From Acidimicrobiales bacterium (GTDB taxonomy: Bacteria > Actinomycetota > Acidimicrobiia > Acidimicrobiales > UBA8190), in contig JASHZK010000360.1 of the NCBI GenBank assembly GCA_030042575.1, positions 1 to 8,511 on the forward strand: a stretch of DNA of 8,511 bases, given 5' to 3'. Under the pieces are notes generated by a model, which did no database searches, was not told where the DNA came from, and saw only the letters and a program-made list of their open reading frames with translations. Below, in pieces: positions 1 through 5,850 of this stretch. The translations under genes and the position numbers were made by a program. The number at the start of each line of letters is the position of its first letter. Positions within the stretch are counted from its first letter, which is position 1.

Positions 1-315
1 GCCGGAACGGTCATCGTCGAGTCTCGCCGGCACCTGCTCGATTTTGGCGACATGGAGCAGACCGAGAGTGCTGACCTCGGTTCGATCCTCCACCGCCTGG
101 TGCCGTCGATCAAGGCGGTCACCGGGGTGGAGCGGGTCTACTACCTGGCCTTGATGGAGCGGGTTGGTCATTTCCACCTCTGGCTCGTGCCCAAGAGAGA
201 GGTTGGGGATCTACGCGGTGTGGACTATCTGGCGCAACAACCGCCGCTCTCGGCTTCGCAGGACGAAGCCGAGCAAGCGGCCCGCCAGATCCGAACGGAA
301 TTCGAGCAAAGCTGA
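1..315 (+). CDS. HIT-family (histidine triad-like) protein, C-terminal part
   Basis: The open frame enters from the left edge and ends at TGA 313-315, giving 104 visible residues; the true start lies outside the window. HIT proteins are nucleotide-binding hydrolases or transferases acting on nucleoside phosphates in the cytoplasm. The visible part fits the C-terminal half of the fold: a strand and turn (GTVIVESRRH, residues 2-11), a long helix (about 22-42), then VYYLALMERVGHFHLWLVPK with the HFH pair at residues 57-59. The third histidine of the classical HxHxH triad is replaced (HFHLW), as in divergent actinobacterial members. The last 25 residues form a charged helical tail. An internal ATG at 52 is not the start, because conserved sequence precedes it. 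The family call is from motif and fold pattern; substrate unknown. Confidence 0.72.
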   Translation, partial: AGTVIVESRRHLLDFGDMEQTESADLGSILHRLVPSIKAVTGVERVYYLALMERVGHFHLWLVPKREVGDLRGVDYLAQQPPLSASQDEAEQAARQIRTEFEQS

Positions 316-429
316 GCCGTCTGGGGTCGGCCCGTACCAACCAGGGCGCGCCCGGCGACCCAGTTTCGAAGGAGGCGCCCTCTCTCCCGCTCGGAACGAA
401 ATGCGCCGCCTGCTCTGAGACATCGGCGT
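316..429. other. Intergenic gap between convergent genes
   Basis: This 114-base gap separates the convergent HIT gene and the minus-strand 142-residue gene. It contains a 10-base self-complementary stretch, GGGCGCGCCC, at 344-353, but no hairpin followed by a T-run, so no clear intrinsic terminator can be named. Confidence 0.5.
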
Positions 430-858
430 TCAGAAGCAGCCCCACACCTGTTTGTAGAAGCGATGACCCCACACCTTTCGCGCAATGACCTGGAGTTCTC
501 TGATCGATGGCGAGTCAACACCGAACCCGCCGATATCGCCCTGCACGTTGTTGGCACGGTCATCCCACAGCGATTGCACTGCGTCACAGAAATCACTAAA
601 TGGAGGCAAGACAGCTGACGTAAGGTCTCGCCCGGCGTTTAGCCATCGCTTTGGCTCCTTCGCCAGGGCCTCGATCTCCGATTCGCGCTGCCGAACCATC
701 TGAGGTGTGATCTGCACATAGGTTCTCGTCTTATAGCGAACGAGATCGGCCGATAGCATCGCATCCTCATGATCCTGGCCTTCTGCGATGTGCTCGTCGT
801 CGATGACCCTCTCATCGGCGGTCAGGGTGTCAGCGCTCAAGTCCTGATAGCGGATCAT
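430..858 (-). CDS. Hypothetical hydrophilic protein, 142 aa
   Basis: I do not recognise this protein. It starts at ATG (complement of 856-858) and stops at TGA (complement of 430-432). A purine-rich Shine-Dalgarno (GAGGGG, complement of 865-870) lies about 6-7 bases upstream, which supports the start. The protein is soluble, with no signal peptide or membrane segment. Residues 1-37 are strongly acidic (runs of D and E), 50-75 form a charged helix-like stretch (TPQMVRQRESEIEALAKEPK), and the C-terminus ends in an aromatic cluster (WGHRFYKQVWGCF). Base composition is lower than the neighbours by hand count: 32/60 G+C at 541-600 and 34/60 at 721-780, against 41/60 in the hydrolase gene at 3001-3060. 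It stands alone on the minus strand, which with the low GC suggests acquisition by transfer (inference). Moderately sure it is a gene; function unknown. Confidence 0.6.
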   Translation of the reverse strand: MIRYQDLSADTLTADERVIDDEHIAEGQDHEDAMLSADLVRYKTRTYVQITPQMVRQRESEIEALAKEPKRWLNAGRDLTSAVLPPFSDFCDAVQSLWDDRANNVQGDIGGFGVDSPSIRELQVIARKVWGHRFYKQVWGCF

Positions 859-1032
859 TGCCTCCCCCTCTCCCTCGGCCCTCTATCGGCACCTTTCGGC
901 CCCCCCTGAAGTCGATCGATAGCGACGAACCCCAGGCGTGGACGAGCTCTGAAGGAAACCCATGGCGGTGCGAAGTCGAGTTTCGGCGAAACAGCTCGTT
1001 AACGAACCATTCATCTCCCCGTAGCCATGGCT

Positions 1033-1064
1033 GGGCACCAGGTCGTTACTGTTCAAAGGTGCCC
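1033..1064. repeat. Inverted repeat, 7-bp arms
   Basis: The arms GGGCACC (1033-1039) and GGTGCCC (1058-1064) are perfectly complementary around an 18-base loop. It lies 4 bases from the larger inverted repeat at 1069-1120. No T-run follows on either strand, so it is not a standard intrinsic terminator, though it may help stop transcripts coming from the methyltransferase gene on the minus strand. Confidence 0.5.
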
Positions 1065-1068
1065 CTTC

Positions 1069-1120
1069 GGGTTGGCCTGGGGGGGAAAAGGGCTCCCCCG
1101 TCCGTCCCCCAGGCCAACCC
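1069..1120. repeat. Perfect 15-bp inverted repeat (strong hairpin)
   Basis: The left arm GGGTTGGCCTGGGGG (1069-1083) and right arm CCCCCAGGCCAACCC (1106-1120) match perfectly around a 22-base loop, which itself has a short C-run that could pair with the G-run. This is the strongest hairpin in the window. It begins 12 bases past the last tRNA-like base on the minus strand, where the variable and T arms of a tRNA would lie. It could act as a transcription barrier after the methyltransferase gene, or be the core of a small palindromic element; neither can be decided from one copy. Confidence 0.75.
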
Positions 1121-1132
1121 ACTTCCCACCGA

Positions 1133-1168
1133 GCAGAGCGGGTGCTCTTCCAGCTGAGCTACGTCCCC
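1133..1168 (-). pseudogene. 5' half of a tRNA-Ala(UGC)-like gene (remnant)
   Basis: Read on the minus strand from 1168, the sequence gives an acceptor arm GGGGACG, TA at positions 8-9, a D-stem GCTC/GAGC with loop AGCTGGAA containing the conserved GG, A26, and CCCGC with TGC at positions 34-36, the alanine anticodon. After position 36 the match fails: the 3' anticodon strand would be GGTGG, which pairs poorly with CCCGC. Position 33 is C instead of the near-invariant T. No T-loop (TTCGA) and no closing CGTCCCC follow. It looks like a truncated tRNA gene, possibly left by integration or deletion at the anticodon region. It starts 33 bases after the methyltransferase stop codon on the same strand. 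A tRNA with an unusual 3' half is less likely. Confidence 0.55.
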
Positions 1169-1201
1169 GGGTTCTCGGGTCCTGACCCGCGAATGTGAAG
1201 C

Positions 1202-1840
1202 TCACGTCCGAGTGGCTGCCACCTGCCAGGCCTGTGCGCCGGTCGGGCCGATATTGGTGACGATCTCCGTCGCCTCGATCGAGTCGACCACCCACCCCTC
1301 GGCGAGACCCTCCCGGATCTCTCTCTCAGTGACCCGGCGCGGCCCCCAGTCGCCCGGTTGACGATCGCTGAAGCACAGCATGTGGTAATAGCCACCTCGG
1401 GGAACCGCCGCACTCAGGCTTTGCACGAAACGGGCTCGTTCAGCATCGTCGAGCACGTGGAAGAGACCGCAGTCGAGCACGGTGTCGAACTGCTCCCCCA
1501 GTGCTTCCAGCTCCAGGGCGTCCCACACCAGGAAGCGAACGTCCAGGCCTCGCTCGGAGGACTTGCCCCGGGCCAACTCGATGGCATTGGGAGCGATGTC
1601 CAAGCCGACCGCTTCGTGCCCGAGTGAGGCGGCGAGCAGGGCGTGCTCACCGGTGCCGCAGCCGACATCCAACACCTTCCCCACGAGGCCCCCGGCCCGG
1701 GCCAGGTAGGCGAAGGCGGGCTGGGGTCCTCCGATGTCCCACGGTGGCGGGGTGCCGGTCGCGTAGCTGGCCTCGAAATCGTGGGGGGGCCTACCGGAAC
1801 TGGCCTGGAGCCTGGGATCTGGCGGAGGTCCATCGGTCAC
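1202..1840 (-). CDS. Class I SAM-dependent methyltransferase
   Basis: The product is a 212-residue cytoplasmic enzyme predicted to transfer a methyl group from S-adenosylmethionine to an unknown small acceptor. Motif I, VLDVGCGTGEHAL (about residues 56-68), is the SAM-binding glycine loop. VGLDI (78-82) supplies the acidic residue that binds the SAM ribose. VLDCGLFHVLDD (121-132) is the motif IV region, and SAAVPRGGYYHMLCFSD (143-159) matches the post-IV strand. The N-terminal FEASYATGTPPPWDIGGPQPAF is typical of TPMT-like or small-molecule methyltransferases of actinobacteria. The frame is open to 2110, but the longer form would overlap the divergent lipoprotein gene and adds no family sequence, so I chose GTG (complement of 1838-1840). 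The nearest Shine-Dalgarno-like GAGGAAGG lies about 16 bases upstream, farther than ideal, so the start is uncertain. It is divergent from the hydrolase gene; substrate unknown. Confidence 0.85.
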   Translation of the reverse strand: MTDGPPPDPRLQASSGRPPHDFEASYATGTPPPWDIGGPQPAFAYLARAGGLVGKVLDVGCGTGEHALLAASLGHEAVGLDIAPNAIELARGKSSERGLDVRFLVWDALELEALGEQFDTVLDCGLFHVLDDAERARFVQSLSAAVPRGGYYHMLCFSDRQPGDWGPRRVTEREIREGLAEGWVVDSIEATEIVTNIGPTGAQAWQVAATRT

Positions 1841-1955
1841 GAGGGTCTTGCTACCACCTTCCTCGGCTCGACGACGATCCCAGAATAGGTCGATGCGCCC
1901 TCGTCGAGCGATACAGATGCCAAGGGCAGGCCGGTCGGCCTGGGAGAATCGCCAG
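1841..1955. promoter_or_regulatory. Divergent intergenic region (probable promoters)
   Basis: This 115-base gap lies between the divergently transcribed methyltransferase (-) and lipoprotein hydrolase (+) start codons, so promoters for both should lie here. I could not identify a convincing -35/-10 pair on either strand. GGGAG at 1942-1946 is a plausible ribosome-binding site for the GTG at 1956. Confidence 0.35.
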
Positions 1956-2495
1956 GTGACCTGTCGCACTCTGGCGAGATGGGTGAGCACGGCTTTCGTC
2001 TTGGGGACGATGCTCGTCGGTTGCGGGGGACCGTCGGCGGTGGTGACGACCGGACGGGGGCCAGCCAAGCAGTTTGCCTGCCGGTACGACACACAGACCG
2101 AGGCGTACACCGGGGCCTACGGCACCGCCTCAGCCATCGGTTGGCTGGGGAACAACCAGGGCGTGGTGACCTGTCTGGGGGGCACGTTCTTCGTGCAAGA
2201 CGGCATCGATCGCAACTTTGGCTTCGGGATCTACGACGGTTCCCCGACGACCTGGAGCGATCTCGACGGCTACCTGCCCGCCCAGATCACGACGTTCTCC
2301 AGCGGGGTAGCCAGGGTGGTGATCACCGAGTTCGCCGATAAGGACGTCATTGGTGGCGACGCCTTCGTCGCCGTGTACAGCCAAGTCGCCGTGACCAACC
2401 CGAGCAACCGTGCCATCTACGCCAACCCCGAACCCTCGGGCGGCTTGACCCCCTCCACCCGGCCCCCAACCTGGTGCCGGCGCACGCGACGGTGA
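1956..2495 (+). CDS. Secreted lipoprotein, N-terminal fragment of a frame-broken hydrolase-like gene
   Basis: This frame encodes 179 residues and stops at TGA 2493-2495. I chose GTG 1956 because GGGAG sits 9 bases upstream and translation gives a lipoprotein signal at once: basic start (R4, R8), hydrophobic core, and lipobox LVGC with Cys23, so the product should be lipid-anchored outside the membrane. Residues 30-160 are beta-rich (FACRYDTQTEAYTG, TFFVQDGIDRNFGFGIYDG, VFITEFADKD-like strands), fitting the N-terminal beta domain that precedes an (alpha/alpha)6 glycosidase barrel. From about 2445 on, this frame becomes proline/arginine junk (the last 16 residues), while the -1 frame carries good protein directly into the next ORF. 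I read it as the first part of one gene of about 700 codons broken by a one-base loss. It may equally be a sequencing error. Confidence 0.7.
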   Translation: MTCRTLARWVSTAFVLGTMLVGCGGPSAVVTTGRGPAKQFACRYDTQTEAYTGAYGTASAIGWLGNNQGVVTCLGGTFFVQDGIDRNFGFGIYDGSPTTWSDLDGYLPAQITTFSSGVARVVITEFADKDVIGGDAFVAVYSQVAVTNPSNRAIYANPEPSGGLTPSTRPPTWCRRTRR

Positions 2496-4063
2496 AGCAC
2501 GACTACGTGGTGGCCGTTGATCGCTTCGGGCACCAATATCCCTGGCCCAGCGGGCGAGCCCTCGTGGCCGCAGGGGGCTTCCAGGAGCATCTCCTCCACA
2601 TGACCAGGTTCTGGAACGGACAGCTGGCCGGTATCGCCTCGCTCGACCTACCCGACGACTCGCTGGTCAACGCCTATAAGAGTGGGTTCATCTACACCCA
2701 GATCGCCCGGAGTGGGAATCAGCTCGACACAGGAGTCAACGGTTACGAAAGTGCCTACAACCACGACGTGATCGGGGTCCTGGCCAACCTCTTCACTCAA
2801 GGCTACTACGAAGACGCGCATGCACTGCTGCTCGAGGCCAGAAGCGTCATCGGGTCCGAAGGGGGGCTGTACCCCGACGGGACGTGGACTTACGCATGGC
2901 CGTGGGCCATCTACCTCATGAAGACCGGCGACCTCGACTTCGTCAGGGAGAACTTCGCCAGAGGCGGACCGGAGGGCTTCAGCCAGCCGAGCATCGAACA
3001 GACCGCCCACGACATCGCCGCCGATCGGACCGGCCCAGGCGGAATCATGGAGATGACCGACGACATCGACGCCACCGGCTACTGGACGGTGGACGACTTC
3101 GAGGCGCTGATGGGTCTCGTCGCCTACCGCTACATCGCCTCTCGGCTCGGCAGTGAATCCCAGGTCCAATGGGCGACGGAACAGTACGACTCGCTGCTCA
3201 ACGCCACCAACTCCACTCTCGACGCCACCATCGAGCGCTACGGCCTCGATTACCTGCCGTGTTCGATGGTCGAGCCCGACAGCGCCAATCGCTGCGCCAA
3301 TCCTCTCGACGCCAACTGGGCAGCGACCCTGCAGTTCGGCAAGTGGGCATGGGACGGCCAGCTCTTCGGTGCCGCCGTAAGCGGTCCAGGCATCTCCCTC
3401 ATCGACTCGACCTACCAGTATGGATTCAGCCGGCTTCGGGGCAAACTGCCGGCCAATACCTTCGGCGGTTATCCGTCGGACTACTACTCGACCGGGTACA
3501 ACGCCGGGTACGGGAGCTGGGCCTTGGCCGGCGAAGACGACCGCGATCAAGGAATCCTGAGTTACGAGTTCATGGTCCAGCAGGACCAAAGCGGACCGTA
3601 CTCGTGGTGGGAGAGCTCACTTCCTCCTGACCCGGCGTCGCCGTGGCTCGGGTCGCACCCGGCCGGTGGCCAGGGCTCGTCCCCCCACGCATGGGGTATG
3701 GCCGAAGCGAACAAGGTCCTGCTCGACTCCCTGGTGGCGCAACAATCAGACGGAGCGGTGATCGTGGGCCGGGGCATCCCCACCCAGTGGCTGAGCACCG
3801 GTGACGACGTGTCGGTCGACAACTTCCCGACCATCGATGGCCGCCGATTGGGGCTCAGGATCCACTCCCTGGGACAGGAGGTGACCCTTCAGATCACCTC
3901 CGGCAGTCCACCGGGTCCGGTGCTCTTCGAACTTCCCGCCTTCGTCGACCACATCACGTCTGTGTCGAGCGGAATGATCGACGAATCGACCGGTACGGTC
4001 ACCGTGCCGGCTTCGGTGCGGGAGGTGACCGTCCAGCTCGGCGCACCACCGTCTCCGTCCTAG
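2474..4063 (+). CDS. Six-hairpin glycosidase-like secreted hydrolase, C-terminal part of the frame-broken gene
   Basis: As an isolated ORF this gives 529 residues from GTG 2474 to TAG 4061-4063, but coding-quality sequence in the same frame extends upstream to about 2444, and no Shine-Dalgarno precedes 2474. It is therefore most likely the continuation of the lipoprotein at 1956. Residues 40-400 show the helix-loop pattern of (alpha/alpha)6 barrels: GYESAYNHDVIGVLANL (about 90-106), GLYPDGTWTYAWPWAIYL (131-148), MTDDIDATGYWTVDDFEALMGLVAYRY (about 194-220), ANPLDANWAATLQFGKWAWDG (about 277-297) and GGYPSDYYSTGYNAGYGSWAL. The many surface Trp, Tyr, Asp and Glu residues suit carbohydrate binding. 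The C-terminal 90 residues form a beta domain ending in APPSPS. Glycoside activity is inferred from fold pattern; I cannot name a GH family or the catalytic acids, and substrate is unknown. An uncharacterised secreted protein is the alternative. Confidence 0.72.
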   Translation: MPAHATVKHDYVVAVDRFGHQYPWPSGRALVAAGGFQEHLLHMTRFWNGQLAGIASLDLPDDSLVNAYKSGFIYTQIARSGNQLDTGVNGYESAYNHDVIGVLANLFTQGYYEDAHALLLEARSVIGSEGGLYPDGTWTYAWPWAIYLMKTGDLDFVRENFARGGPEGFSQPSIEQTAHDIAADRTGPGGIMEMTDDIDATGYWTVDDFEALMGLVAYRYIASRLGSESQVQWATEQYDSLLNATNSTLDATIERYGLDYLPCSMVEPDSANRCANPLDANWAATLQFGKWAWDGQLFGAAVSGPGISLIDSTYQYGFSRLRGKLPANTFGGYPSDYYSTGYNAGYGSWALAGEDDRDQGILSYEFMVQQDQSGPYSWWESSLPPDPASPWLGSHPAGGQGSSPHAWGMAEANKVLLDSLVAQQSDGAVIVGRGIPTQWLSTGDDVSVDNFPTIDGRRLGLRIHSLGQEVTLQITSGSPPGPVLFELPAFVDHITSVSSGMIDESTGTVTVPASVREVTVQLGAPPSPS

Positions 4064-4072
4064 GTGATCGGG

Positions 4073-4088
4073 CGGGGTGCTGACCCCG
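4073..4088 (+). terminator. Short hairpin just after the hydrolase stop
   Basis: CGGGGT (4073-4078) and ACCCCG (4083-4088) pair perfectly across a 4-base loop, 9 bases after the stop codon. No T-run follows, so it is only a candidate for a GC-type terminator. Confidence 0.35.
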
Positions 4089-4170
4089 ACCGCGACGACA
4101 AAGGGGGGCTTTGGCGGGGCATCTTCGAGCGAGGCAGGCCCGCCACGGGGCACGAGACAATGGCCGGGGA

Positions 4171-4201
4171 GCGACAGGGGGTTTTGACCACCCGCTGTCG
4201 C
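4171..4201 (+). terminator. Hairpin with 7-bp outer stem, possible terminator
   Basis: GCGACAG (4171-4177) pairs with CTGTCGC (4195-4201), and the G-run at 4178-4181 can extend the stem with CCC at 4191-4193 past a single bulged G. It lies about 110 bases after the hydrolase stop. It lacks a downstream T-run; actinobacterial terminators often do, so the role is plausible but unproved. Confidence 0.4.
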
Positions 4202-4227
4202 CAAGGCGTCCTCCGGGGTCCCGCCAA

Positions 4228-4377
4228 GTGAGGTTCGCTCAGGGCTCATCCGGCCCCCTCTTCAAGGCCAGGCCAAACCGAGCCGACAACCTGTTCATGG
4301 TCATCATCGTCATGCTGGTGGCGATTCTCGTCGCCCTGCTGGGCCTCTACGCCGCCCACCGGCAGATCGACCTCTAG
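4228..4377 (+). CDS. Possible small single-pass membrane peptide
   Basis: This frame ends at TAG 4375-4377. It can start at GTG 4228 (49 residues) or at ATG 4297 (26 residues). The shorter version is almost all one membrane helix (MVIIVMLVAILVALLG, then LYAAHRQIDL), with a short polar tail. No good Shine-Dalgarno precedes either start, and upstream codons in the same frame look like non-coding sequence. The uninterrupted hydrophobic run of about 20 residues is the only evidence for coding. Function unknown; it could be chance. Confidence 0.33.
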   Translation: MRFAQGSSGPLFKARPNRADNLFMVIIVMLVAILVALLGLYAAHRQIDL

Positions 4378-4396
4378 GGGTGGAACTCCTGGTTCC

Positions 4397-4416
4397 CCCT
4401 CGCGGGGACGCGAGGG
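4397..4416 (+). terminator. Stable 8-bp hairpin with GGGA tetraloop
   Basis: CCCTCGCG (4397-4404) and CGCGAGGG (4409-4416) are perfectly complementary around GGGA, a GNRA-class tetraloop. It lies 19 bases after the stop of the possible small membrane peptide. No T-run follows. It may terminate the upstream transcript or be a structured leader element. Confidence 0.4.
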
Positions 4417-4492
4417 TGGCCGACGAGCCGGACCTGCTCCACGCTGGCGGCTGATCCGTCGCCTTGAAGGTGCTCCGGTCTCGCCCGCAGCC

Positions 4493-4523
4493 CTGACTTT
4501 GGCGTCGAGGCCAGCCCTACAAT
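4493..4523 (+). promoter_or_regulatory. Candidate promoter for the esterase gene
   Basis: A good -10 hexamer, TACAAT (4518-4523, 5 of 6 to consensus), follows a weak -35 at CTGACT (4493-4498) with a 19-base spacer, or 18 if TGACTT is taken. It would start transcription near 4530, giving a leader of about 90 bases before the esterase ATG. It is the best sigma-70-type match I found in the window by eye. Confidence 0.45.
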
Positions 4524-4560
4524 GGCTCGCACCGTCGGAAACCCTGTCCGTCTCCCTCCC

Positions 4561-4591
4561 AGGGACAGCGCAGAGGGATCCCTTTTTCTTT
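4561..4591 (+). terminator. T-run after short inverted repeat in the esterase leader
   Basis: AGGGA (4561-4565) can pair with TCCCT (4579-4583), immediately followed by TTTTCTTT, the only clear T-run in this GC-rich window. The overlapping palindrome AGGGATCCCT (4574-4583) offers an alternative pairing. Its position between the candidate promoter and the esterase start would fit a weak attenuator. The stem is only 5 bp, so this is tentative. Confidence 0.3.
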
Positions 4592-4619
4592 CGCGGCGGT
4601 GAGCCGGAGGTGCTGGACG

Positions 4620-5573
4620 ATGCGAATGGCACTGTGGGACGAGGTAGAGGGGGCTCGGGACAAGATCAGGACCGAGGCCCAGGACTTCATCCGCCAGTTC
4701 CCCGACGGAGACCCGGGGGCGGGAACGCCTCAGGATCGAGCCACAGCCATGCGCAAGGCGGAGGCAGCGATGATCCTTCGCTCGGACCAGGCGGTCGACC
4801 GGATCATCGAAGGGCCGACTGGTCCTCTCACCGTTCGCGAGTTCCGGCCCCGTCACCCGAAGGGGGTGATGCTCCACTTTCACGGAGGAGGCTGGGTGAC
4901 CGGCAGGCCGGCTCTCACCGACCTGTTGCACGAGTCCCTGTGCGATCACTTGCAGCTGGCGATCGTGAGCGTCGACTACCGGTTGGCTCCCGAGCACCCG
5001 TTCCCCGCCGGCCCCGACGACTGTGAGGCCGCCGCCTTGTGGCTCGTTGACCACGCCGCCGATGAGTACGGCACCGACCGGCTCCTTGTCGGTGGGGAGT
5101 CGGCTGGGGCTCACCTCTCGGCGTTGACCCTGCTCCGGTTGAGAGATCGCCACGCCGTCGCCAACCGTTTCTACGGAGCCAACCTCGTCTTCGGGGCTTA
5201 CGACCTCAGCGCCACTCCAAGCGGCATAGGCATAGGGCTCACCCCTGGCACGGACATCCTCAGCCCCGAGCGGATGGCTACCTTCGTCGAATGGTTCGTG
5301 CCCGGTTGGACAACCGACCAGCGCCGGGCGCCCGAAGTGTCACCGATGTACGCCGATCTCTCCGGTCTGCCTCGAGCGCTCTTTACCGTGGGAACGGCCG
5401 ATCATCTCGTAGACGACACTCTGTTCTTCGCCGAGCGCTGGGCGCGGGCCGGCAACGAGGCCGAGCTGCTCGTCTACCCTGACGCCCCTCACGGCTGCAT
5501 CGGAATGCCCACGGTGCTCGGGCACTGGTGGCCGCGGCTGGAGAACTTCCTGGGAGATTGCTTGACCGGTTGA
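4620..5573 (+). CDS. Alpha/beta-hydrolase esterase, hormone-sensitive lipase (family IV) type
   Basis: The 317-residue product is a predicted cytoplasmic carboxylesterase that hydrolyses short acyl esters. All key elements of the HSL family are visible: the oxyanion-hole motif HGGG (residues 88-91, in LHFHGGGWVTGR), DYRLAPEHPFPAGPDD (119-134), the nucleophile elbow GESAG with Ser161, the acid Asp261 in GTADHLVDD, and the catalytic His291 in DAPHGC. The length of about 310-320 is normal, with an N-terminal cap region (1-80). There is no signal peptide. The start ATG 4620 is set by GGAGG at 4606-4610, 9 bases upstream; a second ATG at 4626 and a GTG at 4599 are less well placed. A candidate promoter (4493-4523) and a T-run leader precede it, and a 6-bp hairpin follows. 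It has its own transcription unit; the natural ester is unknown. Confidence 0.9.
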   Translation: MRMALWDEVEGARDKIRTEAQDFIRQFPDGDPGAGTPQDRATAMRKAEAAMILRSDQAVDRIIEGPTGPLTVREFRPRHPKGVMLHFHGGGWVTGRPALTDLLHESLCDHLQLAIVSVDYRLAPEHPFPAGPDDCEAAALWLVDHAADEYGTDRLLVGGESAGAHLSALTLLRLRDRHAVANRFYGANLVFGAYDLSATPSGIGIGLTPGTDILSPERMATFVEWFVPGWTTDQRRAPEVSPMYADLSGLPRALFTVGTADHLVDDTLFFAERWARAGNEAELLVYPDAPHGCIGMPTVLGHWWPRLENFLGDCLTG

Positions 5574-5581
5574 CAGTACGG

Positions 5582-5599
5582 TCCGGCGGGGTGGCCGGA
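5582..5599 (+). terminator. Hairpin just after the esterase gene
   Basis: TCCGGC (5582-5587) and GCCGGA (5594-5599) pair perfectly across a GGGGTG loop, 8 bases after the esterase stop. There is no T-run, so it is a candidate GC-type terminator only. Confidence 0.35.
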
Positions 5600-5670
5600 G
5601 CCCGAGGAACACCACTGAGCTGCCCCGGGCGTCTTCGTGGACCTGGCGGGCCGCGATCCCTACGTGCCTG

Positions 5671-5850
5671 TCATGAAGCGGCAGCCTCCAGACTCTCAGC
5701 CGCTACCAATATCTGCTCCAGCTCACAGAGGTTCCGGTAACGGATTGCTTCGACATCCGACCATGCCCTCGGGCTGGACTGGCACTTTCCTCGAATCAGT
5801 GCCGTGATGGCGTCCCGTACCAAGCGCAGGTCTCTGGTCCCTGTGTCCAT
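5671..5850 (-). CDS. Hypothetical small protein, 59 aa
   Basis: I do not recognise this protein. It runs from ATG (complement of 5848-5850) to TGA (complement of 5671-5673). A GGGGGG run (complement of 5859-5864) lies 8 bases upstream, a well-placed Shine-Dalgarno for this genome's style. The translation starts MDTGTRDLRLVRDAITALIR and ends ELEQILVAAESLEAAAS; it is charged, free of low complexity, and looks like two amphipathic helices around a Cys-Gln-Ser-Ser-Pro turn. Two cysteines are present (residues 23 and 42). GC is lower than the flanking genes by hand count (32/60 at 5701-5760). It lies convergent to the esterase and divergent from the LppX-like gene. A small regulatory or adaptor protein is conceivable but cannot be shown. 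An overlapping minus-strand frame (5796-6002) looks less protein-like. Confidence 0.5.
   Translation of the reverse strand: MDTGTRDLRLVRDAITALIRGKCQSSPRAWSDVEAIRYRNLCELEQILVAAESLEAAAS

Larger units (their letters stand above)
859..1201. other. Gene-free region with hairpins and tRNA remnant
   Basis: I see no credible coding frame in this 343-base stretch; the open frames here translate to low-complexity proline/serine/arginine sequence. Its recognisable contents are the two inverted repeats (1033-1064 and 1069-1120) and the tRNA-like 5' half (1133-1168, minus strand), listed separately. It lies downstream of the methyltransferase gene and upstream of the 142-residue gene, all on the minus strand. 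Confidence 0.6.

Noticed and set aside
2440..2495. Programmed -1 ribosomal frameshift
   Set aside because: No canonical slippery heptamer in the right register and no obvious downstream pseudoknot; a one-base indel in the C-run explains it more simply.
2648..3589. Long open frame of 313 codons on the minus strand
   Set aside because: It is antisense to the hydrolase gene, which has clear protein-like sequence; high-GC genomes commonly leave such mirror frames open.
4374..5153. Open frame of 259 codons on the minus strand
   Set aside because: It is antisense to the esterase gene with its intact catalytic motifs and has no recognisable domain.
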